A stretch of DNA of 64,000 bases. It comes from Amborella trichopoda (taxonomy: Eukaryota; Streptophyta; Magnoliopsida; Amborellales; Amborellaceae). Positions 43,819 through 54,410 of the stretch are shown here, piece after piece. The notes beneath the pieces are model-generated. The model searched no databases, was not told the origin of the DNA, and saw nothing but the letters and a program-made list of their open reading frames with translations. The position numbers and the translations under genes were made by a program. The stretch spans positions 5,763,131 through 5,827,130 of the forward strand of contig NW_006494789.1 of assembly GCF_000471905.2 (NCBI RefSeq), given 5' to 3'. How positions within the stretch are numbered: the first letter of the stretch is position 1; the number at the start of each line of letters is the position of its first letter.

Positions 43819-44285
43819 ACAACGATGTAATTTTTTGAAACAAATGTAAATTAAAAAGTATGAATCTTTTTTGAGACAAAAGTTGAGTATCGAGATTGAA
43901 ACTAATGTTAAGTTATTTTTGTACAATTGAAGCTACTCTATCATAGTGGCCAATTAATAAAATGTACATTCTTTTTGTTGTCATTATGTTAATGGAATCA
44001 ATACCTTTTTAAGTTCTTTTTGTTGTCATTATGTTAATGGAAATTGCTTTGAAACTTGGTCAAGTATATGCCAATGTATTCTTTATGAATGGGTTTGTAA
44101 ATATTGATATGATTGCATTAGCACTTCATCTTTGCATTGCATAAGCACTTCATCTTTATAGGCCAATTCATAGGCCAATCCATTGGAAATTAATCCATTG
44201 TAAAGATTGATATGATACGGTGAACGAGTAGGATAGTGCTGATAAAATTGTTGAAGGATTCATTTTTCTTGGATCATTGCATAAG
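43819..44285. other. AT-rich 3' region, no gene
   Basis: Probable 3' UTR of the PMD gene. 'ttctttttgttgtcattatg' is duplicated at about 43,970 and 44,017. Confidence 0.45.
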
Positions 44286-45165
44286 CACTCCAGCACGTAT
44301 GGAATGCATTCCAGGCTATTAAATAAACAGTCTGGCACCAGTAAAACGCTCTCCGGCATCTTTAAAATTCACTCCAGCAATTGAAGAACTCGCTCCGGTG
44401 AATAGTTGACTGTAAAACAGGCACTCCGGCACTTGTAAAGTGCACTCCAGCACCATTAGAATGCACTCCGGCAGTTAGTGAACTCGCTCCAACAGGTAGT
44501 TCACTATAAAATTAAAACTCCGGCACTTGTGAAGAGCGCTCTGGTATTACTAGGTCATTGTAAAATTGGCCTGACAAATTGGCACTCTGGCACATATGGA
44601 ATGCACTCCGGAGAATAGTTCACTGTTAAATAGGTAGTCAGACACTTGTAAAACACGCTCCGACATCTTTAGATTTCACTCTGGCAATTGATGAATTCGC
44701 TCTGATGAATACTTGATTGTAAAACAGGCACTCTGGGACTTGTAAAACGCACTCCGACAACATTAGAATGCACTCCGGCATTTAGTGAACTCGCTCTGGT
44801 GGGTCGTTCACTATAAAATTAAAACTCCAGCACTTGTGAAGAGCGCTTCGGTATTACTAGGTCACTGTAAAATTGGCCTGACAAATTGGCACTCCGCCAC
44901 GTATGGAATGCACTCCAGAGAATAGTTCATCGTTAAATAGGAAGTCCGACACGTATAAAACGCGCTACGACATCTTTAGAATTCACTCCGGCAATTGATG
45001 AACTCGCTCCGGCGAATAGTTGACTGTAAAATAGGTACTCCGGCACTTGTAAAACGCACTCTGGCACCATTAGAATGTACTCCGGCATTTAGTGAACTTG
45101 CTCCAGCGGGTAGTTCACAGCAAAATAACAACTCCGGCACTTGTGAAGAGCGCGTCGACATGTGA
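44286..45165. repeat. Subterminal satellite, three ~300 bp units of CTCCGGC motifs
   Basis: Three higher-order units (period 297-307, 'ggaatgcactcc' at 44,301, 44,598 and 44,905). Each is made of 10-12 sub-repeats of about 25 bases with a core like 'cactccggcac'. In all about 35 motif copies, between the PMD gene and the right terminal repeat. Confidence 0.9.
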
Positions 45166-45574
45166 AGAACATCGAACCTACAGTATCCTCCCTATAAATT
45201 TTGCAGTCTGACGATTCACCGTATCACCCCGGAGATATCCTTCCTGGAAACACAAGCACTCCAACGTATACACTAAAATAGTCCAGCATAGTTGAATATG
45301 GCTATGTCAAAAAGTCCGAAGTTTTGGAGCTTCAATTCGGCAATTACGTTCCTGGTGGGTCAGTCCGGTCATGTCTCTAGGCGATTTGGCGATTTGTTTA
45401 ATGTGCAGACCGGTGATTTGTAATATAACTCCGATAATGTTACTATTGGAGTGCTTCAGTCTGGCGTTTTAGATATTCGATTCGGTATATTGTTGTCTTA
45501 TAAGCACTCGGGTAGTTTAGAAACTCAGTTCGGTGAAAGGTTTATTGGGGTCCGTCCGAAGAATTTGGTCGTAC
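45166..45574. other. Subterminal region of MULE-PMD
   Basis: Continues scattered motifs of the type 'cagtccgg' and 'attcggt' at lower density. No gene. Confidence 0.45.
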
Positions 45575-45668
45575 GTTCAAGGCACGGGAAGGGGTATTTT
45601 TGTCAAATAAAATACACTTTTTTCGGTTGGAGGTATTAGTTAGAAAAGATGGTTTTTACCAATTTTTT
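45575..45668 (-). repeat. Right terminal inverted repeat of MULE-PMD
   Basis: Reverse complement pairs with 36,367-36,450 and 36,287-36,303. Ends directly at the resumed hAT sequence. Confidence 0.75.
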
Positions 45669-45860
45669 GAATCTTTTTTATTTTTTTCAACAATTTTTTG
45701 ACAGCTCGGGACGTGCTCGGTTAGAACTGTAGAATCGGCTTGTTTAACTTTTTTTCAATAATTTTTTGACTACCCGAGACTTGTCCGGTTAGAACGATTG
45801 AATCGGCCGGTTTACCGCTTAGGCCGGTTAAAACTCCTTCTTGCTATTTTGCTAACGCTG
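45669..45860 (-). mobile_element. hAT-type MITE, right part of the split copy
   Basis: It resumes the element interrupted at 36,286: 'gacttgtccggttagaacg', 'gaatcggccggtttacc' and 'ggccggttaaaa' match the reverse complement of 28,575-28,740. An internal ~65 bp segment is duplicated. It ends ACGCTG followed by GTTTTCCT (45,861-45,868), the same 8 bases that precede the left half at 35,942. Confidence 0.88.
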
Positions 45861-45885
45861 GTTTTCCTTCATATTCTGATTTCTC

Positions 45886-47795
45886 ATGTCAAAGCTCTGC
45901 GTTTTATTTATTCTCACTCATTCCTGCACAAAACAACCGCGAATGCACAAACACTTAATCCCCATAATATTCTTCTCTTTCACAAGAAACGTCAAACGCT
46001 TTCTCTCACTTCATAATTCGCCTTGTTTTTCGACCCACTCCTGCTCCTCAACCTCCATCAAATGGAGGGAACAACTCAACCGCGAAAACTTTATCAGCAC
46101 AATCTCCTCCATTTTGTTGCAGAGACATTCTTGGGTCTCTATCTTTAACCAGGTCAACCTCTCTGCTCAACTCACCCATGACCTTGTGGCCCAAGTTCTC
46201 AGGAAAACCCTAAATCACCCCCAAATTTCCCTTGGTTTCTTCAATTGGGCCAAGACCCAACAAAAGCTGTTGTCATGATGTGAGATCTTACTGCCTCATG
46301 ATCCAAATACTAACAAGGTCAGGAGTCATAGAACCGGCAAGGCCTCTTTTGTTTCACACAATCCGTTTATGGCCAGCTTCTTTGGTATTCAGAACCATGG
46401 TTGAAGCATTTAGTTGCAGGAGTTCTTCATCCTTAGCCCTTTCTCTGCTTTTAGAGGCTCATTCCAGGAAGCGAAGGAGTACTGTCGCTATTGAGGTATT
46501 CAAGCTTATGAAGATTCATGGTTACATCCCTTATGTGGAGTGTTACAATGCATTTTTTAATTTAATTCATGAATTGGGTGAAATTAAATTAGCTTGGGAA
46601 ACTTTTGGAATTATGGTTCGGAGCCGAGTCGACTAACGAGGGAACCTTTCTACTGATTTTCCGCCTATTTCACAAAGAAGCGAAGGTGGCCAGGTCTCTT
46701 AATTTGTTGCAGGGCATGGAGGGTAAATCATATAAGCCTGATATTGTTGTTTATAACTTGATTCTAGACGGTTACTGTAGAAATGGGGATTTTGTCATTG
46801 CTTTTGAAGTTATAGAGAGGATTTATGGTAAAGGTTTGGAGCCTGATTTTGCATCTTATGGATCAATTCTTGATGGGTCGTGCAGATTTGGGAACATGGG
46901 CACTGCTGTTCGAGTTCTTAGAATTATGCTAGAGAAGAGATTGGTGCCAACTGTTGGGGGTGAATTTAGCCCAAATGATTGCTTCACATTAAACGATAAC
47001 AATTGCATAGTCGCAGCCATTAGTTATTTACACTATGATGCTTTCATTCGCAAACTCTGTAAATTAGGAATGACCCATGCTGCAGAATTGGTTTTTGGGA
47101 TAGCCCGTAGTGCTCTGGTTCCCTTGCAAAACGCTTGTTATATTGCTTTATTGAAGGCATTTTCTAGAGATAGAAGGATTAAGGAAGCTGTGAGAATGTA
47201 TTTTTTGCTACTGCAAAGAGATATAGCTATGAATATTAGTGAATGCAATGTTCTCCTGAATGCACTTTTCAAGGAAGAACCATCAGAAGAAGTCAATAAG
47301 GTAATTAAAAGTGTGATTGAAAAGGGATTTTATCCAGACCCTTTGGCTATTTCTTCATATATATCTGCTCAGTGTAGCAAAGGTGGGTGGCAGGAAGCAA
47401 ATGAACTTTTGTGGGTCACGTTGGAAAGAGGAGTGATGCCTGATGGGTTTGTTTGGGGTTCATTCATCAGGCATTACTGTGAAGATGGCCATCTTGATTA
47501 TGCCCTGTCTTTGCATGAAAAATTTGCGAAATCGGGAAATGTTCTCAATGCACCTTCTTACAACATCCTTCTGAACCGGCTCTATAATGAAGGAAAATTA
47601 GAGGAGGCAAGCGGGATGTTTGATTATATGAGAAATAAAGATGTGACGAGTAGTGCTAGTTTCATGACTATGATAAGTTGGTTTTGTCGAGAAAAGAAAT
47701 TTAGCGAGGCCAGAAAGATGCATGATGAAATGTTGAAGAAGGGACTTAAGCCTGATGAAGCTACTTACAAACGTCTCATATCTGGGTTTCCTTGA
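45886..47795 (+). pseudogene. P-class pentatricopeptide repeat protein, frame broken
   Basis: PPR proteins bind organelle RNA in a sequence-specific way. The N-terminus (MSKLCVLFILTHSC, basic and hydroxylated, no acidic residues early) looks like an organelle targeting peptide, probably mitochondrial. HDLVAQVLRKTLNHPQISL and GFFNWAKTQ is the typical lead-in. Later 35-residue repeats are clear: PDIVVYNLILDGYCRNGDF, PDFASYGSILDGSCRFGN, PDGFVWGSFIRHYCEDGH, APSYNILLNRLYNEGKLEEA and KPDEATYKRLISGFP at the end. The gene lacks introns, as usual for the family. Net frameshifts near 46,275 and 46,600-46,620 split it into three frames. Without them it would be about 635 residues. Either a recent pseudogene or assembly errors. 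Confidence 0.85.
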
Positions 47796-48930
47796 CAAGG
47801 CAGTGGGCACCCTTTATCTGGGTTTTCTTAACAAGGCAGGGGCACCCTTTGATACCATCTGGGTCTGCTAAAGGTGAAGAGAGGGGCTAAAACCTTGATC
47901 CCCATTGCATATTTTGAAAAGCGCACAACTTCATGACCTTTAACCAGGAGGTGCGGATTTGGAAAGAATTGCTCAGTTGGTATTTCTACTGATTGGATTC
48001 TGTGGAACTCAGAAAATGAACCTTTATTGTTAATTGCAGAGATCTGGATCTATCAATAGGGTGCGAGCATGTCATGGCTTATGAATGAAGTTCCTACTCC
48101 ACTCCCAGCATCAGAAGCAGGCACATGTGATATGACCCAACTTGTGGAAACAACGCTTGAGTATCTGAATAAATCGTCCTACATCCTTAGGGGACACTAT
48201 AACACAATTTGGAAATAATTTTGTTGAGTTATTGGTAATCTTAAAGCAATATATTCCCTCTGACTGTACAAATGATGTCAGTCATGTCTTGCTTTGCTGC
48301 TTCACTCTGCCTAAGAATAATTTTTTTGCATTGTAACTGATGTTATTTATTTTGAGAATTTATATTTTTTCTACTTTTTTTGGTCTGATGAAGCAGTTTG
48401 GTGGCCCAGGCATGTCATTGCTTTTTTGGAATATCTGCTGCCTCGTACCTCTTCAACTACATCTGATTGCCATTTTCAGGTACAATTTATTCTTAAAAGT
48501 GAGTTATGTCTCTGTAAATAGGTATTGCTACATTGCTACCAAATTCTAGTTACTTCAGTGTGATAATGGAGCATCAGATAGATAGTCATATGCTTTGATT
48601 GTATTCCAAGTTTGTAGCGATTCCCTTGATAATCAAAACTAACCCTTGTTCGTGATTTCTAGTTGTAATTGGTTTTCATTAGTATGAAGAGTGGAATAAC
48701 TTTAGCTGCCAATCTGATTTTCCATGTGGTTTCATGTGAGAATTTCCCAGCCATGTAGCTGTTATTTAAGATAAGCCTATAGGGCATGTGGGTGCTGATG
48801 AATGCAATGCACAATGAGACTATGCATATATCTCATGGGTGACTAGGCTTAGCTACCCTTGTTACGGTTCTGGGTGTCCTGTAGTTATGTTACTTTATCA
48901 TTAAAACATATTACATCTAGTTTGTTTTGG
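47796..48930. other. PPR 3' flank, no further gene
   Basis: A 36-base direct duplication follows the stop ('tctgggttt', 'ttgacaaggcag', 'gggcaccctttat'). Otherwise unremarkable, with no recognisable ORF. Confidence 0.5.
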
Positions 48931-48934
48931 GTAA

Positions 48935-50770
48935 ATCAGTGGGGGAGAAGGCCCCCTACCTGTATTTTGCATTAATAGATAAGATAGAAAATATTATAAT
49001 CGTATCACGATACAACCCGTTCATAGGGCACCTGCACTACATCATAGGAAAGTAACAAAGAGATAAAGTTCGGAAAATCTGGAGGGCAGACTCTCCATAT
49101 GGTTGCGGCAGAGATAGATGTGGCCCTCTTTGCAAGTGCATCAGCAACCATATTAGGCTCTTGAAAAATATGTGAAATCTGGCAAGGATAACCGCACAAG
49201 GAAAGTCTATTGATGCAGTTAGCTGTAATTGTTTGAAGTGACAAAGGAGGCTTGTGACGGCCACGAATAGAATCCACCAAGAGCAAAGAATCACTCTCAA
49301 TAATAAATGGAAAGCAATGGAGCTGAATAGTGAGATCAATACCTGCTTCCAACACAGTGAACTCAGCAAAATTATTACAATCCCGAGAATCTTTGAGAAA
49401 GCAGCAATAAAAAGACCTTTAGCGCCACGCGGAATTCCTCCACTGCCAGCTATACCTGGATTCTAGTAAAAAGCCCTGTCGATGTTAAGCTTAAAGAAAC
49501 CAAGAGGAGGGGGAGTCCAAGAGACACAAACCATGCTGCCAGCCTTTTCCGGACACCATTGTATTGCAAGATTTTGTATTAGTGGCCTTTCAGAGGGGTG
49601 GAAAGTCCATGATTTAGCATCGGCAAGTTCTCTTACATGATAGGTGATGCGTGCAATTAAATCCTCTCTTTAAGTAGCTCTACCCCTAAAAAGACTATTG
49701 TTGTGCTCTTCCCACAACATCCATATTGTATTAGAAGATAGCATAATCCAGACATGACTGAGGCCATTAGATTTGAAGCCGACCTTAATCCACTTGCTAA
49801 GCATGAGCATCACATAAGACACTATTGAGAGCTTTTGCTACACCTTCAGGCAATGGATCACCAGAGAACCTGTGCGAAAACACACTCTAAAAGAAGATGG
49901 TTAGGACAATCATCAATATTCTGGTAGAAAGGGCACATGGAGGCCAACCCTCTAGACTGGAAGAATGATGTAGTAGGTATCCGCTAGAGAATTGCAACCC
50001 AAATAAAACATTTGGCTCTGGGATAGGAGGGGAACGACCAAAGGGCCGTAAAAGTGGGCTGAGAAGTGCCCCTATATCTGATTAATTCCCAAATATTCTT
50101 AATAGAATATCAGCTGCGGGAGGAATGAATCCATACCAAGAAATCCTTACTGGGATGTAGGGGAACCTTAAAGGACTGGATCTCTTCCCAAGCATGGGTG
50201 AGGGAGCCCGAGGTAGGAGGAGGGAGATCCCAAGTTTGAGGAATACCATGTAAGTAGTCAGAAACCTTGGGTTTAGCTAATGTACCTAGATCTTTGTGAA
50301 TGTTCGAATCATAGGAATCCAAAGAGACAGCTCATAAAGCCACGGTCAGCCCAAAAATCCACCGTAGAACCATCGCCAAGAACCCACTGAATATTATGTT
50401 GAAGGCAGCTAAGGCCCCTTGAAATCCCCTTCCAAGCAAAGGATCAACCGGTGGATTGCCCATGCCAAATAGGGGATTTTATAAAATAGCGGTTCTTGAA
50501 AAACGAGAAACCAAAGCAGAAGGGTTGGCAACAATCCTCCAAGCCAATGTCATCGTCATTAAATTTTAAGAAAATGGTTTTCCAAAGTGAACACCCTTTT
50601 TCTCAGCAACCCCAGCCCACAAAAAGTTATGTTGAAGTCTCTCAATCATGTAGCATGTACTGGCAGGTAGCAAAAAGTGAATCCAGTAGATGCAGAGGCA
50701 CTAAGGACAGATCTAAGCAATTGGAGTCTCCTGTCACTTTATCTATTTTATTTAGCATCTAGAGAGAGAT
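48935..50770 (-). pseudogene. LINE 3' half: zf-RVT and RNase H domains
   Basis: On the minus strand from about 50,760 the reading gives residual RT-C-terminal text. Next is WVLGDGSTVDFWADRGF, then YSIKNIWELIRYRG, RAKCFIWVAIL, RIPTTSFFQSRGLASMCPFY, a zf-RVT (reverse-transcriptase zinc-binding) domain. The RNase H follows: LGFFKLNID, AEFTVLEAGIDLTIQ (across a frameshift), FIIESDSLLLVDSI, FQEPNMVADALAKRA. Stops and frameshifts are frequent. The RT core is missing here. Transcription runs leftwards, the element's 3' end lying near 48,935. Confidence 0.82.
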
Positions 50771-52251
50771 CCTTCTTTTTTCCTTCATGTTGGTTGCCGA
50801 AAAAGTAGAATTGAGGAACTCAAGGAACAAGGTGATTCCATGTACTACTTTTTGAGTTTTGATGCTCAGTGTTACGTGACTTCGCTTCTTATCAGATGCA
50901 AGGAATTTGGCATCAACAATTCAATGCATGCATGTCACAGGAATGGAATTTCTTTTCTGAACTATATCTGTTGAGAAATCCCTGCTCTCAAAGTTTATTG
51001 GACAAATATTTCCATCTTTGAGATGGTTTTCTATATATTGATGTGGAGAAAATCCTGTTTAACTTGTATAGGTGTCCAATCTTATTGCATATATTAAAAA
51101 AAATTGCCTTTTGCTCGGTGTACCAGGTCTTAAGCTTGACATCTTATCTATTTTGTTTTTGTTCATTCAATAGCATTGTTTGTCTCTTGCCACCTAGTGG
51201 TATGTGAACTGGTATCCGTATGCTAAGTCTTGGGTATATTCTATCAGGTATTGTTTCAAGAAAGATGGTGTGAGTTCATATGCACTTTTTGCATTTTTGC
51301 AGCAAAAATTTTAGAAATGGTAATAATGATCAATTGAGATGTGCTCCATGGTAGTTATCTGCAGATTTCTATTCTTTACAATTTAATTTAGCCATACTAT
51401 GTCCAAAGATTAACTTTTGTAAATCCATGCAAATTCATGACAAATCTAAGTTCAAAAGGCGTAGAAAATTATTATTCGAATAAATATTAAGTTTATCACA
51501 GGAGCAACATTTTTTTATGTATTGTGACAATTTAAATATGGAGAAATTTCTAAAATATTTGGGGCAATATCTATCAGTTTAGGACTTAGGGCATATTTCT
51601 AATTTATATGGGATGAGTTTTTATTATAAATTCATCGAAATTTTGTATATTAGTAGCATTCTTGGAAAGATCCCTGCAATGCTTTAGCGCTTTAATGGCT
51701 GTACCTCAAACTTTAAACCATGTGCAGGGGATGCACATCTAAAATAAGTTTTAGGCTAACTGTGTTTCATCGCCATACAATTTCCAAGAAAATCAGTTAA
51801 CAGAATAAAAACAAAATTCTGAGAAAAGATATTCCATAGTTTGCATGAGTTGGTGAAGCACATGACCCAACTGTGGACTTGACTTGGCTTTGTGGAGTCA
51901 ATACATGCATATTATCCGACTTGCTGTATGACATGATTGATTTGCTTTACGTTGATTCATAGACTCATGTATGTGAAATTGTCAATATCTGCAATCATGA
52001 CTTGCCTTGCCTCTCTCTCTCTCTCTCCTGTGTATTTATTTATTTGTTTTTGGTTAATTTTTTTGACTACTTCATATTTCAAACTTCTCTGCTCACCTAT
52101 TTTTACTTTGCCTTTCTTAAATTCTAAAAGGAATAACCTTTACGTAGCCTTGGAGTTGGACTGAGTTGACTCAATATAGTTGTGCAGTTGATTTACTCTA
52201 TGACTTACTTGCTCTGTGACTTAGACTGATATATAAATATATGTTTTGTAT
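50771..52251. other. Intergenic, no gene seen
   Basis: AT-rich single-copy-looking DNA. (CT)n run at about 52,012-52,027. Confidence 0.45.
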
Positions 52252-53480
52252 TGTAGCACCCCCTTGAAATTTTGACTTTGGGAATTCCCTGAAAACCTAT
52301 AACCCTGGAACATAGGAACCACGCTACCTTAGTGTGCCATACCTAGTAGTCTATAATCCTTAGGAAATCCTCAAATCATACCAAAGCCCACCCAATAACT
52401 AAATCTTACCAGATTCTGTCCGGTCTTATCGAGATCAACACAAAAAAATCCAAAAATTGCTACAATCAAACCCCAAGATGCGTCAAAATTGGACCATGCC
52501 ATCTACGTTGGATTCAGCAGGGTTCCCTGCGCCAGTCAGGGGTTGATCTAATCTAGCAATGCAGGGTGCTTCGTTAGACCCGATAGGTTCAACAATGCGT
52601 TTGGCATTGCTGCCCTCTTCTGTCTTTAGAGTTCTTTTAGAAAGTTCGAGAAGATTATGGAGGTTCTAAAGGGTAATTTGATCATCTTGGACATAGTTTT
52701 GACTCCGGATTTGGCCCAATCTTAATCCATCAAACCTAATCTGAATTGAGTTAGAACTCAAAAGATAAGCCTAGGATTCGTAATCTTCAAGGAATATTCC
52801 CCGAATCAAAGCCTCTATAAAATCCTCTAACCCTCTTACCCTCCATAAAACACAACCTAAAATCATAGAAAATTCTTGGGAAAAATAACCTAAAAATTCC
52901 TAGAAAATCTTAGCAACATACTTAGAAATTAGGAATCTAAAAATCATAGGAAAACTCTTAGAAAATTATTGACTAGAAACCCTAAAACTAGGAAAACCTA
53001 GAAAACCCTATAAGACTCAACCCAAGCCAAAATCCTAGTTCTCTACCATCAGGATTCTCTACAATTTCCAAAAGCCTTAAATCAAAAACCCCTTTTAAGC
53101 CAGATTCTTCAAGAAAGAGAAAGAAGGCACAAAGGTGTAAGTGAACCCGCAGTCCCTATACAGGCTTCAACTCTGGGTTTCTAGTGTCCCCAAGTAAGTT
53201 TTCCTTTCTTTAATTTCCTTAGTTTACTTTGAGTTTATTTTCTAGTTTATTTCTTTTCTTTTCCTGTTTTCTTGGTTTCTTTCTTTCGTGTTTTGCGTGA
53301 TTTCAAGCTGGCAGTTCTCAGGGAGAGCTGATATTTTGAGATCAGGATTTGTATTTGAACCTTAATTCGACGGACTCCACATTCTCCACTGAAATTTAAT
53401 TGTTTAAGTTGAAAGCACGAATCAGAGAGAGTTTAATTTGAAATTCTCAGAGAGTTTGGCTGTATACAGGTAAATACAAG
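52252..53480 (+). mobile_element. Possible solo or partial LTR
   Basis: It begins TGTAGCACCCCCTTG, a common opening of long plant Ty3 LTRs. A CTATAAAATCC box lies near 52,815, followed by an A-rich CCTAGAAAA-type leader and a T/C-rich stretch. No ACA end with matching flank was found, so right end and completeness are uncertain. Confidence 0.45.
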
Positions 53481-54410
53481 GAATCAAACAAAGTAATAAA
53501 TAAAAACATCTGCACTTGTACTCATGCCGGATTGCCTATGTTTAGGTGCAAGACACATGCAGAGCCATTACAACACATAAACATGCACTTCTAATATATT
53601 AACTTCAATGACTTGGTGACTTAACCAGTCAAAGTCTTTTTACTTAAATTGGTGTTATGTACAGAATCTTATTTTTGCTAACTCTGGTTCATTTTAAAGG
53701 TTCTGAACTTCGAAGTAAAATTGTATACACCTTTTTATGTGAGTTATTTGGTTACAGTATATTCAATGCTATGACTTTGCTGATTATGTGAACTTCTGAA
53801 ACAGGATCTCTCTTTGTTTGGTTGCATATATTTTATCCTATTCGTGCTTTATTTTTTTAAGGTATTTATCCTATACATGGTTAAAAGTAATGCTTTACAT
53901 CCACTAGTTTTTTAGTTCTCTTGATTGAAAATAATACAATTTTACCATGGATGCATTGCCTTATTTTTACTCCATTGTATGATACCATACTCAATAATAA
54001 ATTGGAGTCAAGATCCTTTTTATTTGTGTGTGCATGCACTTGCTTATGTGTGTGTGTTTTATGTACATTTACATGTACACACACACGCACATATAAATTC
54101 ATGTATGCGTATTATGCATATGAATATGGTTTGAGTAAGTGGTCCCCATTTCTGTGTGTGTGTGTGCGTGGGCATGTGTGGGTGCGTGCCTGCATGTGAC
54201 TTATGTATTGAATATGTATACGTGTGGGTATCATTATTTCTTATGGTGTTTGTTTTTCTGTCTATAAACATCCTATACAGGGTTACTTTGTCATTTCTAC
54301 ATGTGAATTTGGAATATGAATCTTATATCACTTCATAAGAAATATTATTTTTCTTATTGCTAATACAAAATGACACAATTTCTCTTTCAAACTCTTTTAA
54401 TATGACTTGA
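53481..54410. other. Intergenic with TG/CA-rich patch
   Basis: Irregular GT/CA-rich sequence at about 54,025-54,230 yields meaningless Cys/Val/His-rich ORFs on both strands. No gene. Confidence 0.5.

Larger units (their letters stand above)
36287..45668 (+). mobile_element. Mutator-like element carrying transposase and PMD gene (~9.4 kb)
   Basis: Left end GGAAAATTGCTAAAACC and right end GGTTTTTACCAATTTTTT are mirror images. A second paired block lies just inside (AAAAACCAACTTTTCTTACT at 36,367 against the complement of AAAAGATGGTTTTT at 45,644). Inside are a MuDR-type transposase, a multi-exon PMD gene in the same direction, and tandem arrays at both sides. It splits a hAT MITE whose halves abut it exactly. 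The target duplication is imperfect (ATGCTTTTA left, AATCTTTTT right). Confidence 0.82.

Noticed and set aside
49254..49466. Plus-strand ORF over the LINE RNase H
   Set aside because: Shadow of the minus-strand RNase H reading.
52252..53480. Complete solo LTR with target duplication
   Set aside because: The start is convincing but no CA end followed by the left flank TGTAT was found; kept only as a possible LTR fragment.
54025..54271. Cys/Val- and His/Thr-rich ORFs on both strands
   Set aside because: TG/CA repeat read-through; both strands open by composition.
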